Shown in pieces: positions 1 through 6,040 of a stretch of 13,258 nucleotides of DNA. Under the pieces are notes generated by a model. It did no database searches and was not told where the DNA came from. It saw only the letters and a program-made list of their open reading frames with translations. The stretch's first letter is position 1, and each line of letters starts with the position of its first letter. Made by a program: the position numbers and the translations under genes. This DNA comes from Clostridia bacterium (lineage in GTDB: Bacteria; Bacillota; Clostridia; Christensenellales; CAG-138), in NCBI GenBank assembly GCA_030530185.1, contig JAUMVL010000030.1, positions 1 through 13,258 on the forward strand, written 5' to 3'.

Positions 1-3
1 ATC

Positions 4-438
4 ATGAAGTGGATGGCTTTTGAAACCATGCATATTCCGCTGATGGTTTCGGGACTTTTTTATGTGGTGCTGTGCGTGTTCAGCATCGTTACGGGCGTGA
101 TCTACATGAGCGGGAGGAAGGAGCTGAATCCGCTGGAGCTGCCCGACAAGTTTGTAGAGAAGCTGTCGGATGCGGACAAGCGGAGACGGTTTGCGCGGCA
201 AATGGGCCTCGTGACGTTTGTTGTCGGCGTGGTGCAAGGCGTGACGGCGTGGTCGATCCTAAACGGCGGCAGTCCCGTGCGGTATGGCATCGCGTTGGGG
301 TTTACGATTTTTTCCATCTGCTCGGTTCTGTGGAAGCTGAAAGGGAAGATCAACGCGTTCCCGGCGCTGAAGCTGATGGCATACGTTGCAATCCTTGTTG
401 TGCTGCTGCTCGGCAGCACAAGAGCGTTGTTCTTCTGA
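4..438 (+). CDS. Four-helix membrane protein of unknown function
   Basis: This 144-aa protein belongs to no family I recognise. It has four hydrophobic stretches, at about residues 12-35, 66-85, 93-110 and 121-140. Between the first two lies a charged loop (about 36-65, rich in Lys, Arg, Asp and Glu). It is therefore probably an integral membrane protein with a cytoplasmic loop. The first ATG lies only three bases into the window, so no ribosome binding site can be judged. The true start could be this ATG, the ATG at 13, or a codon before the window. No terminator is visible between it and the dehydrogenase gene 89 bases downstream, so the two could be co-transcribed, but nothing links their functions. 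Confidence 0.7.
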   Translation: MKWMAFETMHIPLMVSGLFYVVLCVFSIVTGVIYMSGRKELNPLELPDKFVEKLSDADKRRRFARQMGLVTFVVGVVQGVTAWSILNGGSPVRYGIALGFTIFSICSVLWKLKGKINAFPALKLMAYVAILVVLLLGSTRALFF

Positions 439-527
439 CGGAGCGGTCCCGATGCAGGGAAGCTTTGCACACAGCACATATCTGGTTTCGCTTCGGCAAA
501 CAATACGACTAAGTGGGAGGTGCGAGA

Positions 528-1565
528 ATGATTCAGGTCGCATTTTATGACACAAAAGCATATGATAAGCCTTCCTTTGCGCGTTACGGCGCGCTGCGGA
601 ATGTGCAGTTTCGATTTTTGGAGACAAAGCTGAACGAGGATACCGTCGACCTGGCAAAGGGGTGCGATGCGGTATGCGTCTTTGTGAACGATATCGTCAA
701 TGACAAGGTTATCGCCAAGCTGTATGCATACGGCGTCAAGCTGATTGCACTTCGCTGTGCCGGTTATAACAACGTCGATATCCGATCCGCCTTCGGCAAA
801 GTCCATGTGGTTCATGTTCCGGCTTATTCCCCCTACGCGGTCGCGGAGCACGCCATGGCACTGCTTCTCACCTCCGTTCGGCGAATCCATAAAGCATACA
901 ATCGGACGAGGGAATTCAATTTTTCCCTGAACGGCCTGACCGGTTTCGATTTTCACGGAAAAACCGTCGGGGTGATCGGCACCGGAAAAATCGGAACGAT
1001 CTTTCTCAACATTTGCCGCGGATTCGGGATGCATGCGATTGCCTATGATCGATATCCGGCAAGCGACAGCGATATTGAGTATGTGTCCCTGGATCAGCTC
1101 TTTGCGCAAAGCGACGTCATCTCCCTGCATTGCCCGCTGACCGACGAGACCCGACATATGATCGACGCATCGGCGATCGAAAAAATGAAAAAGGGTGTTG
1201 TTCTTGTCAATACCTCACGCGGCGCCTTGATCGATGCCGAAGCGCTGCTCGACGGGATCAAAGCCAGAAAGATCGGAGCGGCCTGCTTGGATGTTTACGA
1301 GGAGGAGGCGGATATTTTCTTCGAGGATCGGTCCGGTCATATCCTGAACGACGAGCTGCTGGCCCGCCTGATTTCGATGCCAAATGTCATTGTAACGTCT
1401 CATCAGGCCTTTCTGACCGAAGAAGCTTTGAACAACATTGCGGAGACAACGGTCGGCAATCTTCTTTCCTATTTTGAAAACGACGGCATCTGCGACAACG
1501 AGCTGTGCTATCGCTGCGGCAGCATCGAGCGGTGCAAGAAGGAGCGGAAGGAAAGGTGCTTTTGA
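528..1565 (+). CDS. D-2-hydroxyacid dehydrogenase (D-lactate dehydrogenase type)
   Basis: This cytoplasmic NAD-dependent enzyme of 345 aa interconverts a 2-keto acid and a D-2-hydroxy acid, most likely pyruvate and D-lactate in fermentation. The Rossmann motif GTGKIG is at residues 151-156. The catalytic triad of the family can be placed: Arg231 in NTSRGALID, Glu260 at the end of DVYEEE, and His292 in TSHQAF. Spacing (29 and 61 residues) and length match D-lactate dehydrogenases. The start at 528 is chosen because GGGAGG at 515-520 sits at proper distance; the in-frame GTG at 513 lies upstream of that site. The last 24 residues hold five cysteines (322, 327, 330, 336, 344) and many Lys/Arg, an odd tail that may not be part of the fold. 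Substrate among 2-keto acids is inferred. The integrase remnant begins within about 40 bases of its stop codon. Confidence 0.9.
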   Translation: MIQVAFYDTKAYDKPSFARYGALRNVQFRFLETKLNEDTVDLAKGCDAVCVFVNDIVNDKVIAKLYAYGVKLIALRCAGYNNVDIRSAFGKVHVVHVPAYSPYAVAEHAMALLLTSVRRIHKAYNRTREFNFSLNGLTGFDFHGKTVGVIGTGKIGTIFLNICRGFGMHAIAYDRYPASDSDIEYVSLDQLFAQSDVISLHCPLTDETRHMIDASAIEKMKKGVVLVNTSRGALIDAEALLDGIKARKIGAACLDVYEEEADIFFEDRSGHILNDELLARLISMPNVIVTSHQAFLTEEALNNIAETTVGNLLSYFENDGICDNELCYRCGSIERCKKERKERCF

Positions 1566-1604
1566 GCGGCAAGTCACAAGCATACAGCTTTTGATTTAGA
1601 AAGG

Positions 1605-1736
1605 AAAAGCTCAATAACCTTAGAGATATACACGCATCTTTCGAAATTCAAAGAGGAGAAAGCGATTCGAGCTCTTGACGAACATCTCAAAGAGAGGAAA
1701 AAAGAGCCGGAAATACGTTTACTACGAGCACTGTGA
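1605..1736 (+). pseudogene. 3' remnant of a tyrosine integrase gene
   Basis: Read in the frame that stops at TGA 1734-1736, this stretch encodes about 43 residues that look like the extreme C-terminus of a phage or ICE tyrosine integrase. They include LEIYTHLSKFKEEKAIRALD followed by a Lys/Glu-rich tail. The IYTHLS segment is where such recombinases carry the catalytic tyrosine (codon 1629-1631). No start codon, ribosome binding site or upstream catalytic Arg/His boxes are present. The frame stays open back to the dehydrogenase stop but the residues there look unrelated, so the left boundary is approximate. It points toward the 3' end of the neighbouring tRNA-Arg, the usual place for an integrase next to its attachment site. 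I infer that an integrated element was deleted and left this end behind. Confidence 0.7.
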
Positions 1737-1887
1737 GAATGCTATTTTAGAAAAAGTGCAGTCAAAATGCAGTCAAATGCGATGTTCGAGTAAAACAGAA
1801 TGCATATTTTGATGAATATACAAGGATAAGTATACATCCTTCTTCAGGAGAATATCTGTGTCCAAGCAACAAAGACCAGGGAAAAGT
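1737..1887. other. Gene-free stretch with an 11-bp tandem repeat
   Basis: No convincing gene is present. The only structure seen is a near-perfect tandem repeat, TGCAGTCAAAA at 1757-1767 followed by TGCAGTCAAAT at 1768-1778, directly after the integrase remnant. The sequence is AT-richer than the flanking genes, in keeping with leftover element DNA. Confidence 0.5.
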
Positions 1888-1922
1888 GAAAGCCCCGGAA
1901 ACACAGTGTTTTCGGGGCTTTC
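1888..1922 (-). terminator. Terminator of the tRNA-Arg transcript
   Basis: A 10-bp perfect stem, GAAAGCCCCG at 1888-1897 pairing with 1913-1922, starts one base after the encoded CCA of the tRNA. Read on the minus strand it is followed by ACTTTTCCC, a short T tract. On the plus strand no T tract follows, so it serves the minus strand. Confidence 0.75.
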
Positions 1923-1923
1923 A

Positions 1924-2000
1924 TGGCGTGCCTGGGAGGATTCGAACCTCTGGCCTTCAGAGTCGGAGTCTGACACTCTATCCAGCTGAGCTACAGGCAC
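1924..2000 (-). tRNA. tRNA-Arg, anticodon CCG, CCA encoded
   Basis: The minus strand folds into a full cloverleaf of 77 nt including the CCA at 1924-1926. The acceptor stem GTGCCTG/CAGGCAC is perfect over 7 bp. The D arm is GCTC/GAGT. The anticodon stem TCAGA/TCTGA encloses the loop CTCCGAC, so the anticodon is CCG, reading the Arg codon CGG. The T loop is TTCGAAT. The T stem AGAGG/CCTCC has an A-C mismatch at its outer pair (49-65), a minor flaw that may mark recent change. A terminator follows directly. No promoter lies between it and the truncated tRNA upstream, so it probably depends on the promoter at 2139-2167. Confidence 0.93.
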
Positions 2001-2040
2001 ATATGCACAAATTATTCATTTTTCAAGGACTACCGAAGGT

Positions 2041-2083
2041 TAGAGTCGGAGTCTAACGCTCTATCCAGCTGAGCTACAGGCAC
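2041..2083 (-). pseudogene. Truncated tRNA-Arg (CCG), 5' acceptor strand to anticodon arm only
   Basis: The minus strand matches the first 43 nt of the intact tRNA-Arg next door, from the 5' acceptor strand GTGCCTG through the D arm and the whole anticodon arm, with the same loop CTCCGAC. Then similarity stops: no T arm, no 3' acceptor strand and no CCA follow. The anticodon stem is TTAGA/TCTAA here against TCAGA/TCTGA in the intact copy, so both sides of one pair differ together. The D stem closes with GAGC rather than GAGT. This shows it was once a separate, functional gene and not a recent copy. It cannot be a working tRNA now. Confidence 0.8.
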
Positions 2084-2091
2084 ATTTTTGT

Positions 2092-2120
2092 GGGAGCGCG
2101 ACAATGCCGGACTCGCTCCC
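2092..2120 (-). promoter_or_regulatory. Hairpin in the leader of the tRNA transcript
   Basis: GGGAGCG (2092-2098) pairs perfectly with CGCTCCC (2114-2120), giving a 7-bp stem just upstream of the truncated tRNA and downstream of the tRNA promoter. It may be a processing or stabilising structure in the leader. Its role is inferred from position only. Confidence 0.4.
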
Positions 2121-2138
2121 CATCTTTCGACGAAACGT

Positions 2139-2167
2139 ATTATAACACAGGACAATGCGCTTGGCAA
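2139..2167 (-). promoter_or_regulatory. Sigma-A promoter for the tRNA-Arg pair
   Basis: On the minus strand TTGCCA (-35, 2162-2167) is separated by exactly 17 bp from TATAAT (-10, 2139-2144). It is the only good promoter seen upstream of either tRNA, so it should transcribe the truncated copy first and the intact tRNA after it. Confidence 0.8.
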
Positions 2168-2297
2168 GGGTAAAAAACAAACTGTAACCGTGAAATTCGG
2201 AGAGAAACCCGGCGGCGTGATTTGGCAGGTTTTACCGGATTCCGCTTTGAAAATACGGTAGATTTATGTCCAATATGCAAAGAATTGGGCGGTTCGC

Positions 2298-2326
2298 TTG
2301 CAAGACGGAAGCCGGCGCGCTATAAT
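2298..2326 (+). promoter_or_regulatory. Sigma-A promoter of the nine-gene operon
   Basis: TTGCAA (-35, 2298-2303), a 17-bp spacer and TATAAT (-10, 2321-2326) lie just ahead of the hydrolase gene. Transcription would start at about 2332-2334, leaving a leader of only about 17 nt with the ribosome binding site inside it. The 130 bases between this promoter and the divergent tRNA promoter show no other clear feature. Confidence 0.85.
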
Positions 2327-2349
2327 CGAAGCGGAAAGGCGGATGAACC

Positions 2350-3222
2350 ATGGAACAGAAACCGATAGTCAATTCCGATCTGATCGGATCGTTTGTTACG
2401 ATTGAGCTGCCGGGCTTTGGCGGCAAGCATAAGCCGGAAAAATGCCGGGTCCATTATTTGGAGATGGGAGCGGGCGAGCCGTTGCTGCTGGTGCATTCGA
2501 TCGGGCAGTCGATCTACACGTGGCGTACGATGATGCCGATTCTGTCGCGGTATTATCGGGTTATCGCAATTGATCTTCCGGGGTTCGGGCACAGCGATCG
2601 TCCGTACTCGCTGAGTTATTCGATGGATGAAATGGCGGACGTGCTGCTGATGATCATGGATGCGCTGCATCTGCCGCGGACCCATATTTTAGGCTGCACC
2701 ATGGGCGGCATGTATGCCATGTATGCGATGACCAAGATGCCGATTCGATTCGATAAGGTAATCGCACTGACGCCGAGCGGCCTCAGCAAAAACTATCCGC
2801 TGCGCATTCGCGGGCTCGAGGGCCCGTTCGGGTTCTTCTTCCGCGAATCCTATGGCAAAAAGCATTTCAAGAAGTATCTGCCGCTGTTCTATTACGATGG
2901 AACGACCGCGACGGATGCAATCATCGACCAGTATTTTTCAACCTGCGACGACTTTGCATCGCGGCAGGCGATCATGTATGCCGTGCGCAATTTCGACGAA
3001 GAGCCGGTCATCCACGCCGTGGCTAACTGCCCGCACGAGGTGCTGATCCTTTGGGGCGAGGAAGATAAGCTTGTACCCATGGATAAGCTGTTTGAATTGA
3101 GGGAAAAGCTGACAAACGGCGTTTATTACAGCCTGCGCAACGTCGGGCATTGGATGCATGAGGAGAAAGCCGAGATGCTCTCGGAGATCATCGATCGATA
3201 CATCCAGTACCGGGAGGCATAA
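2350..3222 (+). CDS. Alpha/beta-fold hydrolase with Thr at the nucleophile position
   Basis: This 290-aa protein has the classic alpha/beta-hydrolase layout: an oxyanion-type loop VHSIGQS (48-54), the strand and turn IDLPGFGHSDRP (74-85), a nucleophile elbow at 115-119, a cap region at about 145-220, the acid in WGEEDKLVP (Asp239) and the catalytic His in NVGHWMHEE (His267). No signal peptide is seen, so it should be cytoplasmic. The elbow normally reads Gly-x-Ser-x-Gly; here it reads Gly-Cys-Thr-Met-Gly, putting Thr117 where the nucleophilic Ser should be, while the acid and His remain. It may use Thr, have altered activity, or be catalytically dead. Substrate is unknown. The start at 2350 follows GGCGG at 2337-2341. 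It opens an operon; the next gene starts two bases after its stop. Confidence 0.88.
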   Translation: MEQKPIVNSDLIGSFVTIELPGFGGKHKPEKCRVHYLEMGAGEPLLLVHSIGQSIYTWRTMMPILSRYYRVIAIDLPGFGHSDRPYSLSYSMDEMADVLLMIMDALHLPRTHILGCTMGGMYAMYAMTKMPIRFDKVIALTPSGLSKNYPLRIRGLEGPFGFFFRESYGKKHFKKYLPLFYYDGTTATDAIIDQYFSTCDDFASRQAIMYAVRNFDEEPVIHAVANCPHEVLILWGEEDKLVPMDKLFELREKLTNGVYYSLRNVGHWMHEEKAEMLSEIIDRYIQYREA

Positions 3223-3224
3223 GC

Positions 3225-3428
3225 GTGCTCGAAACCTTTGCGCTCGGGGATACCGTACAGATGAAAAAACCGCATGCCTGCGGCAGCAACGCGTGGGAGA
3301 TTACGCGCGTCGGCGCGGATATTAAAATCAAATGTCTTGCCTGCGGCCGGGTCGTGATGCTCGATCGACAGGATTTTATGCGCGCAGGGAAAAAGATTCT
3401 GACGCATGCAGGGGAAGAAACGATATGA
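3225..3428 (+). CDS. DUF951 family small protein
   Basis: This 67-aa protein resembles the DUF951 family (YyzM-like), short soluble proteins widespread in Firmicutes and of unknown function. Features that fit are the opening LGDTVQMKKPHACGSNAWEI, a single Cys in each half (HACG near residue 19, and CLACGR near 44-49) that could bind a metal, and the ending with RxDF-like residues. The start is a GTG at 3225, supported by GGGAGG six bases upstream; the upstream gene stops at 3222. Its own stop overlaps the ATG of the signal peptidase gene (ATGA at 3425-3428), so the two are translationally coupled. Confidence 0.88.
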   Translation: MLETFALGDTVQMKKPHACGSNAWEITRVGADIKIKCLACGRVVMLDRQDFMRAGKKILTHAGEETI

Positions 3429-4037
3429 AAAAACCTTACGGGGCAGAGCTGTTTCGGATGCGGCGAATTGCGGAGCGTCGGAACGACAAGCTGCATGGCG
3501 CGGAGGTATGGGGCGCATTCGATCTGCTCTTAACCATGCTCGCGGTCGTTGTGTTTGCACTTGCCATCCGTGCCGTATTGGTCGAACCGGTGCGCGTGGA
3601 AGGCGAATCCATGCTGGACACGCTTCAAAATGGCGACTATCTGTTTGTCGAAAAGCTGACCTATGCGGTAAACGAGCCAAAGGCCGGCGATATTGTGATC
3701 TGCTATTATCCCGACGCATACTATCAGTTCCGAAATAAGGACTATCATTCGCGTGTGAAGCGTGTCGTTGCCGTTGCGGGCGATACCGTCGAAACAAAGA
3801 ATGGTGCGCTGTATGTGAACGGTGAGATGGTTGACGAGCCGTATCTGTCCGAAAACCGTCGAGACGGCGATCACGATCGCGGGCGGCGAGGTCTATGTGC
3901 TCGGCGACAACCGCAGCAATTCAAACGACAGCCGCAACGCGCTCGTCGGTCCGATTCCGCTCGAACGCATCGTCGGCAAGGCGCACTTCATTTTGTTCCC
4001 GTTTGACCATCTGCGCGGGGTAACGTCATGGAGATGA
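3425..4037 (+). pseudogene. lepB: Type I signal peptidase, first of two, interrupted by a frameshift
   Basis: Type I signal peptidases cut signal peptides from secreted proteins on the outer face of the membrane. The first 144 codons (3425-3856) encode a cytoplasmic N-terminus, one membrane segment (about 33-53), the Ser box GESMLDTL with Ser62, and the Lys box RVKRVVAVAGD with Lys112. The reading frame then changes: the conserved C-terminal part, with TAITIAGGEVYVLGDNRSN and a final HFILFP segment, lies in the next frame (from about 3858 to the stop at 4035-4037). Removing one base near 3856-3857, for example one C of the CC pair, would restore a normal protein of about 203 aa. As it stands, the first frame runs to 4006 with an unrelated Arg-rich tail, losing the GDN-type catalytic box. 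This may be a real mutation or a sequencing error. The restored frame's stop overlaps the next start. Confidence 0.85.
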
Positions 4038-4582
4038 TCGAAAGAAGCGTCCGGCTTCGCAAATCACATAAACGTCAGAGTGCGTTGCGTACCGTCAGCG
4101 CCGTTTTGATCGGCCTTGCGATCGTGTTTGTACTGCTGCTCGGCTGGTTTTCGCCGGTGTATATTGCGGATCACTCGATGGAACCGACGCTTCGCCAGGG
4201 TGAAACGATCCTATATGATCGGTTGTATAAGCACTTTTTTGAACTGAAGCGCAGCGATATGGTCGTATTCCGCGATCCCGAAAGCGGAGCGCTTTTGATC
4301 AAACGTATCGTTGGGCTGCCCGGTGAAACGGTGTCGGCCGAGGGCGGCTTGCTGCTGATTGATGAATTTGCGCTCTCCGAATCGGATTATCTGACACCCG
4401 CAGTATTCGATCTCGATCCGGTCAAGGTGCCCGATGGCTGCCTGTATGTGCTCTCCGACGAACGCAACTACGGTGAGGACAGCCGAAATCCGAACATCGG
4501 ATGTTTACCGGCAGCCGCAGTACTCGGCGTCGTACGCGTGCGGCTCGATCGGTTCACATTGTTCGCAAGCGAGGAACGCTGA
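4028..4582 (+). CDS. lepB: Type I signal peptidase, second of two
   Basis: This 184-aa membrane enzyme removes signal peptides from exported proteins. It has a basic cytoplasmic N-terminus (1-21), one membrane helix (about 22-41), then the Ser box IADHSMEPTL with Ser50, the Lys box LIKRIVGLPGE with Lys92, and a C-terminal box SDERNYGEDSR at 143-153 in place of the more usual GDN-S-DSR. It is intact, unlike its neighbour, and may be the only functional copy in this operon. Its ATG overlaps the last ten bases of the restored upstream frame, and a weak GGGG at 4017-4020 is the only ribosome binding site, so translation is probably coupled. An ATG at 4034 is an alternative start. The two proteins share layout but are clearly diverged, so the pair is an old duplication. 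Confidence 0.92.
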   Translation: MEMIERSVRLRKSHKRQSALRTVSAVLIGLAIVFVLLLGWFSPVYIADHSMEPTLRQGETILYDRLYKHFFELKRSDMVVFRDPESGALLIKRIVGLPGETVSAEGGLLLIDEFALSESDYLTPAVFDLDPVKVPDGCLYVLSDERNYGEDSRNPNIGCLPAAAVLGVVRVRLDRFTLFASEER

Positions 4583-5301
4583 TGCGGTACGACGCATATC
4601 TGTTCGATCTTTACGGAACGCTTGTCGATATCCGTACCGATGAAACGGCGTCGGTTCTTTGGGAAACGCTTGCACGGTTTTATGCGGAGCACCGAGCAAA
4701 ATGGACCGGCGCGGCGCTGCAATGTGCCTTTGAATCGGAAACGGAAAAGCAGCTTCACAGAAACGGTGCCGCTTATCCCGAAATCGACCTTGCACCGGTG
4801 TTTGCCGCGTTGTATCGATGTTATGGCGTGCAGACCGATGATTGCTTGCTTGCCGAAACGGCGTGGCGGTTCCGGATGGCATCGACCGAGCGCCTCCGGT
4901 TGTATGCCGGCGCAAAGGAGCTGCTTTGTGCGCTGCGCAAGCAGGGCAAGGTGATTCTCTTATCCAATGCACAACGGCTGTTTACAATGCCCGAGCTTCG
5001 CATGCTCGGCCTTGCCGACGCATTCGACGCGATCTATTTGTCGTCGGATTACGGCTGCAAAAAGCCTGATCCGGTCTTTTTTCAATTACCGGTGGATCAA
5101 TTCGGCCTCGACCCCAAACGCTGCCTGATGATCGGAAACGATCCGGCGTGCGATATTGCCGGTGCACATGCGATGGGCATGGATGCGTATTATATCCGCT
5201 CGGCAATCTCGCCGAAGGGCGCACCGAGCAGGATCGACGCTGCTTTTTCTCAACCGCGCATGGATCTTGTTCGCGTTCGTGTGCGCCTATGCGGGGAGTG
5301 A
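4582..5301 (+). CDS. HAD-superfamily hydrolase
   Basis: This 239-aa cytoplasmic protein has all four haloacid-dehalogenase motifs: FDLYGTLVD with nucleophile Asp9, LLSNAQ with Ser128, KKPDP with Lys160/161, and MIGNDPACDIAGA with Asp187 and Asp191. An alpha-helical cap lies at about 18-100. The residue two after the nucleophile is Tyr11 instead of the Asp that acts as general acid in most HAD phosphatases; DxYGT is the form seen in 2-haloacid dehalogenases and in a number of uncharacterised clostridial members. The exact substrate is therefore open (a phosphatase or a dehalogenase-like enzyme). Start at 4582 follows GAGGAA at 4571-4576 and overlaps the upstream stop by one base. Confidence 0.88.
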   Translation: MRYDAYLFDLYGTLVDIRTDETASVLWETLARFYAEHRAKWTGAALQCAFESETEKQLHRNGAAYPEIDLAPVFAALYRCYGVQTDDCLLAETAWRFRMASTERLRLYAGAKELLCALRKQGKVILLSNAQRLFTMPELRMLGLADAFDAIYLSSDYGCKKPDPVFFQLPVDQFGLDPKRCLMIGNDPACDIAGAHAMGMDAYYIRSAISPKGAPSRIDAAFSQPRMDLVRVRVRLCGE

Positions 5302-5305
5302 TGAC

Positions 5306-5845
5306 ATGACATACGAAAACCTGGTGCAAAACATGATCGATATGCTTGCAGAGCAGCAGCTCAAGCTCGGCTATGCGGCAGGGACGTTTCGTCTCTATTA
5401 CCCGTTGCAGTCGCTGAACCGGCTGCTGCATGTGCAGCTGGATGAAGAAGGAATGCTTTCGGCACTTTCGGATCGATCCGTTTCGGAAAATGAGAGGATC
5501 GGACCGGTTGCGATCGAAGCGAACCATGGTCGATTCTGCTTTTCGTTCCCTTCTACAGCGCAGGATTATATTCAAACGCACATGGGTGAGCATGCTTTTT
5601 TGCGCGAGCTCATTCAAACGCTGTCCCGCGAGGGTACGACAATGGACGATGTGCTTGCGGTCTTTTTCCGACATTCCGACAGCGTCGTGGTTGAGTCAAA
5701 GACCGGAGAGGACTTCGACGTGCTGGCGTATTTTGCGGACGGCAAGCCGGATGCCTACCGATATTGCCTGACCGACGAGGGCTGTCACATCATCTATCAC
5801 CGCTTTACGGCGGACGACTATCACGATTTTTATCCGGAGGGCTGA
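5306..5845 (+). CDS. DUF3877 family protein
   Basis: This 179-aa soluble protein resembles the DUF3877 family of Clostridia, whose function is unknown. Recognisable parts are the N-terminal MTYENLVQNMIDMLAEQQ, the LGYAAGTFRLYYPLQSLNR segment and the C-terminal HIIYHRFTADDY. No signal peptide, membrane helix or known catalytic motif is visible. The ATG at 5306 is chosen because GGGGAG at 5293-5298 lies at the right distance. An ATG at 5301 reads only two codons before a stop and is ignored. It sits four bases behind the HAD gene and one base ahead of the next, so it belongs to the operon. Confidence 0.75.
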   Translation: MTYENLVQNMIDMLAEQQLKLGYAAGTFRLYYPLQSLNRLLHVQLDEEGMLSALSDRSVSENERIGPVAIEANHGRFCFSFPSTAQDYIQTHMGEHAFLRELIQTLSREGTTMDDVLAVFFRHSDSVVVESKTGEDFDVLAYFADGKPDAYRYCLTDEGCHIIYHRFTADDYHDFYPEG

Positions 5846-5846
5846 T

Positions 5847-6023
5847 ATGACGGGAAAACAATTGCTGTTCATCGGCGCGATCTGGCTTGTTTGCGGACTG
5901 ATCGTATTGCTGCTGTTTCAGAATCTGCTGTCGGGCGGGTTGATGACGCTCGTCGGAGTTGCCCTGCTCGGATGGGGAATCTATCAGGTGGCCCGCGCCA
6001 AACGGCTGGATAAGCGAGCGTAG
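5847..6023 (+). CDS. Small two-helix membrane protein (58 aa)
   Basis: The frame from ATG 5847 to TAG 6021-6023 encodes 58 residues. Two hydrophobic segments (about 5-25 and 29-47) are joined by a short turn (QNLLSGG), and a basic tail (RAKRLDKRA) suggests that both ends lie in the cytoplasm. It has a good ribosome binding site, GGAGG at 5836-5840, six bases before the ATG. It lies one base after the upstream stop and 17 bases ahead of the next start, so it is very likely real although small. I do not recognise a family. Confidence 0.8.
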   Translation: MTGKQLLFIGAIWLVCGLIVLLLFQNLLSGGLMTLVGVALLGWGIYQVARAKRLDKRA

Positions 6024-6040
6024 CGGAGGAGGCTTTTTCC

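Noticed and set aside
102..1157. Long open frame on the minus strand (351 codons)
   Set aside because: It runs antisense across the clear dehydrogenase gene and the membrane-protein gene, has no ribosome binding site or recognisable domain, and reflects codon bias of the real genes.
1773..2000. Minus-strand open frame covering the tRNA-Arg and its terminator
   Set aside because: The predicted peptide is a translation of the tRNA gene itself, a common false gene call at tRNA loci.
2245..2280. Possible second promoter (TTGAAA with an AATATG-like box) before the hydrolase
   Set aside because: The spacing and the -10 are poor compared with the near-consensus promoter at 2298-2326.
3332..4006. 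Signal peptidase read as a single intact gene from an upstream start
   Set aside because: The part before 3425 is the overlap with the DUF951 gene, and the last 50 residues are an Arg-rich out-of-frame translation of the true C-terminus.
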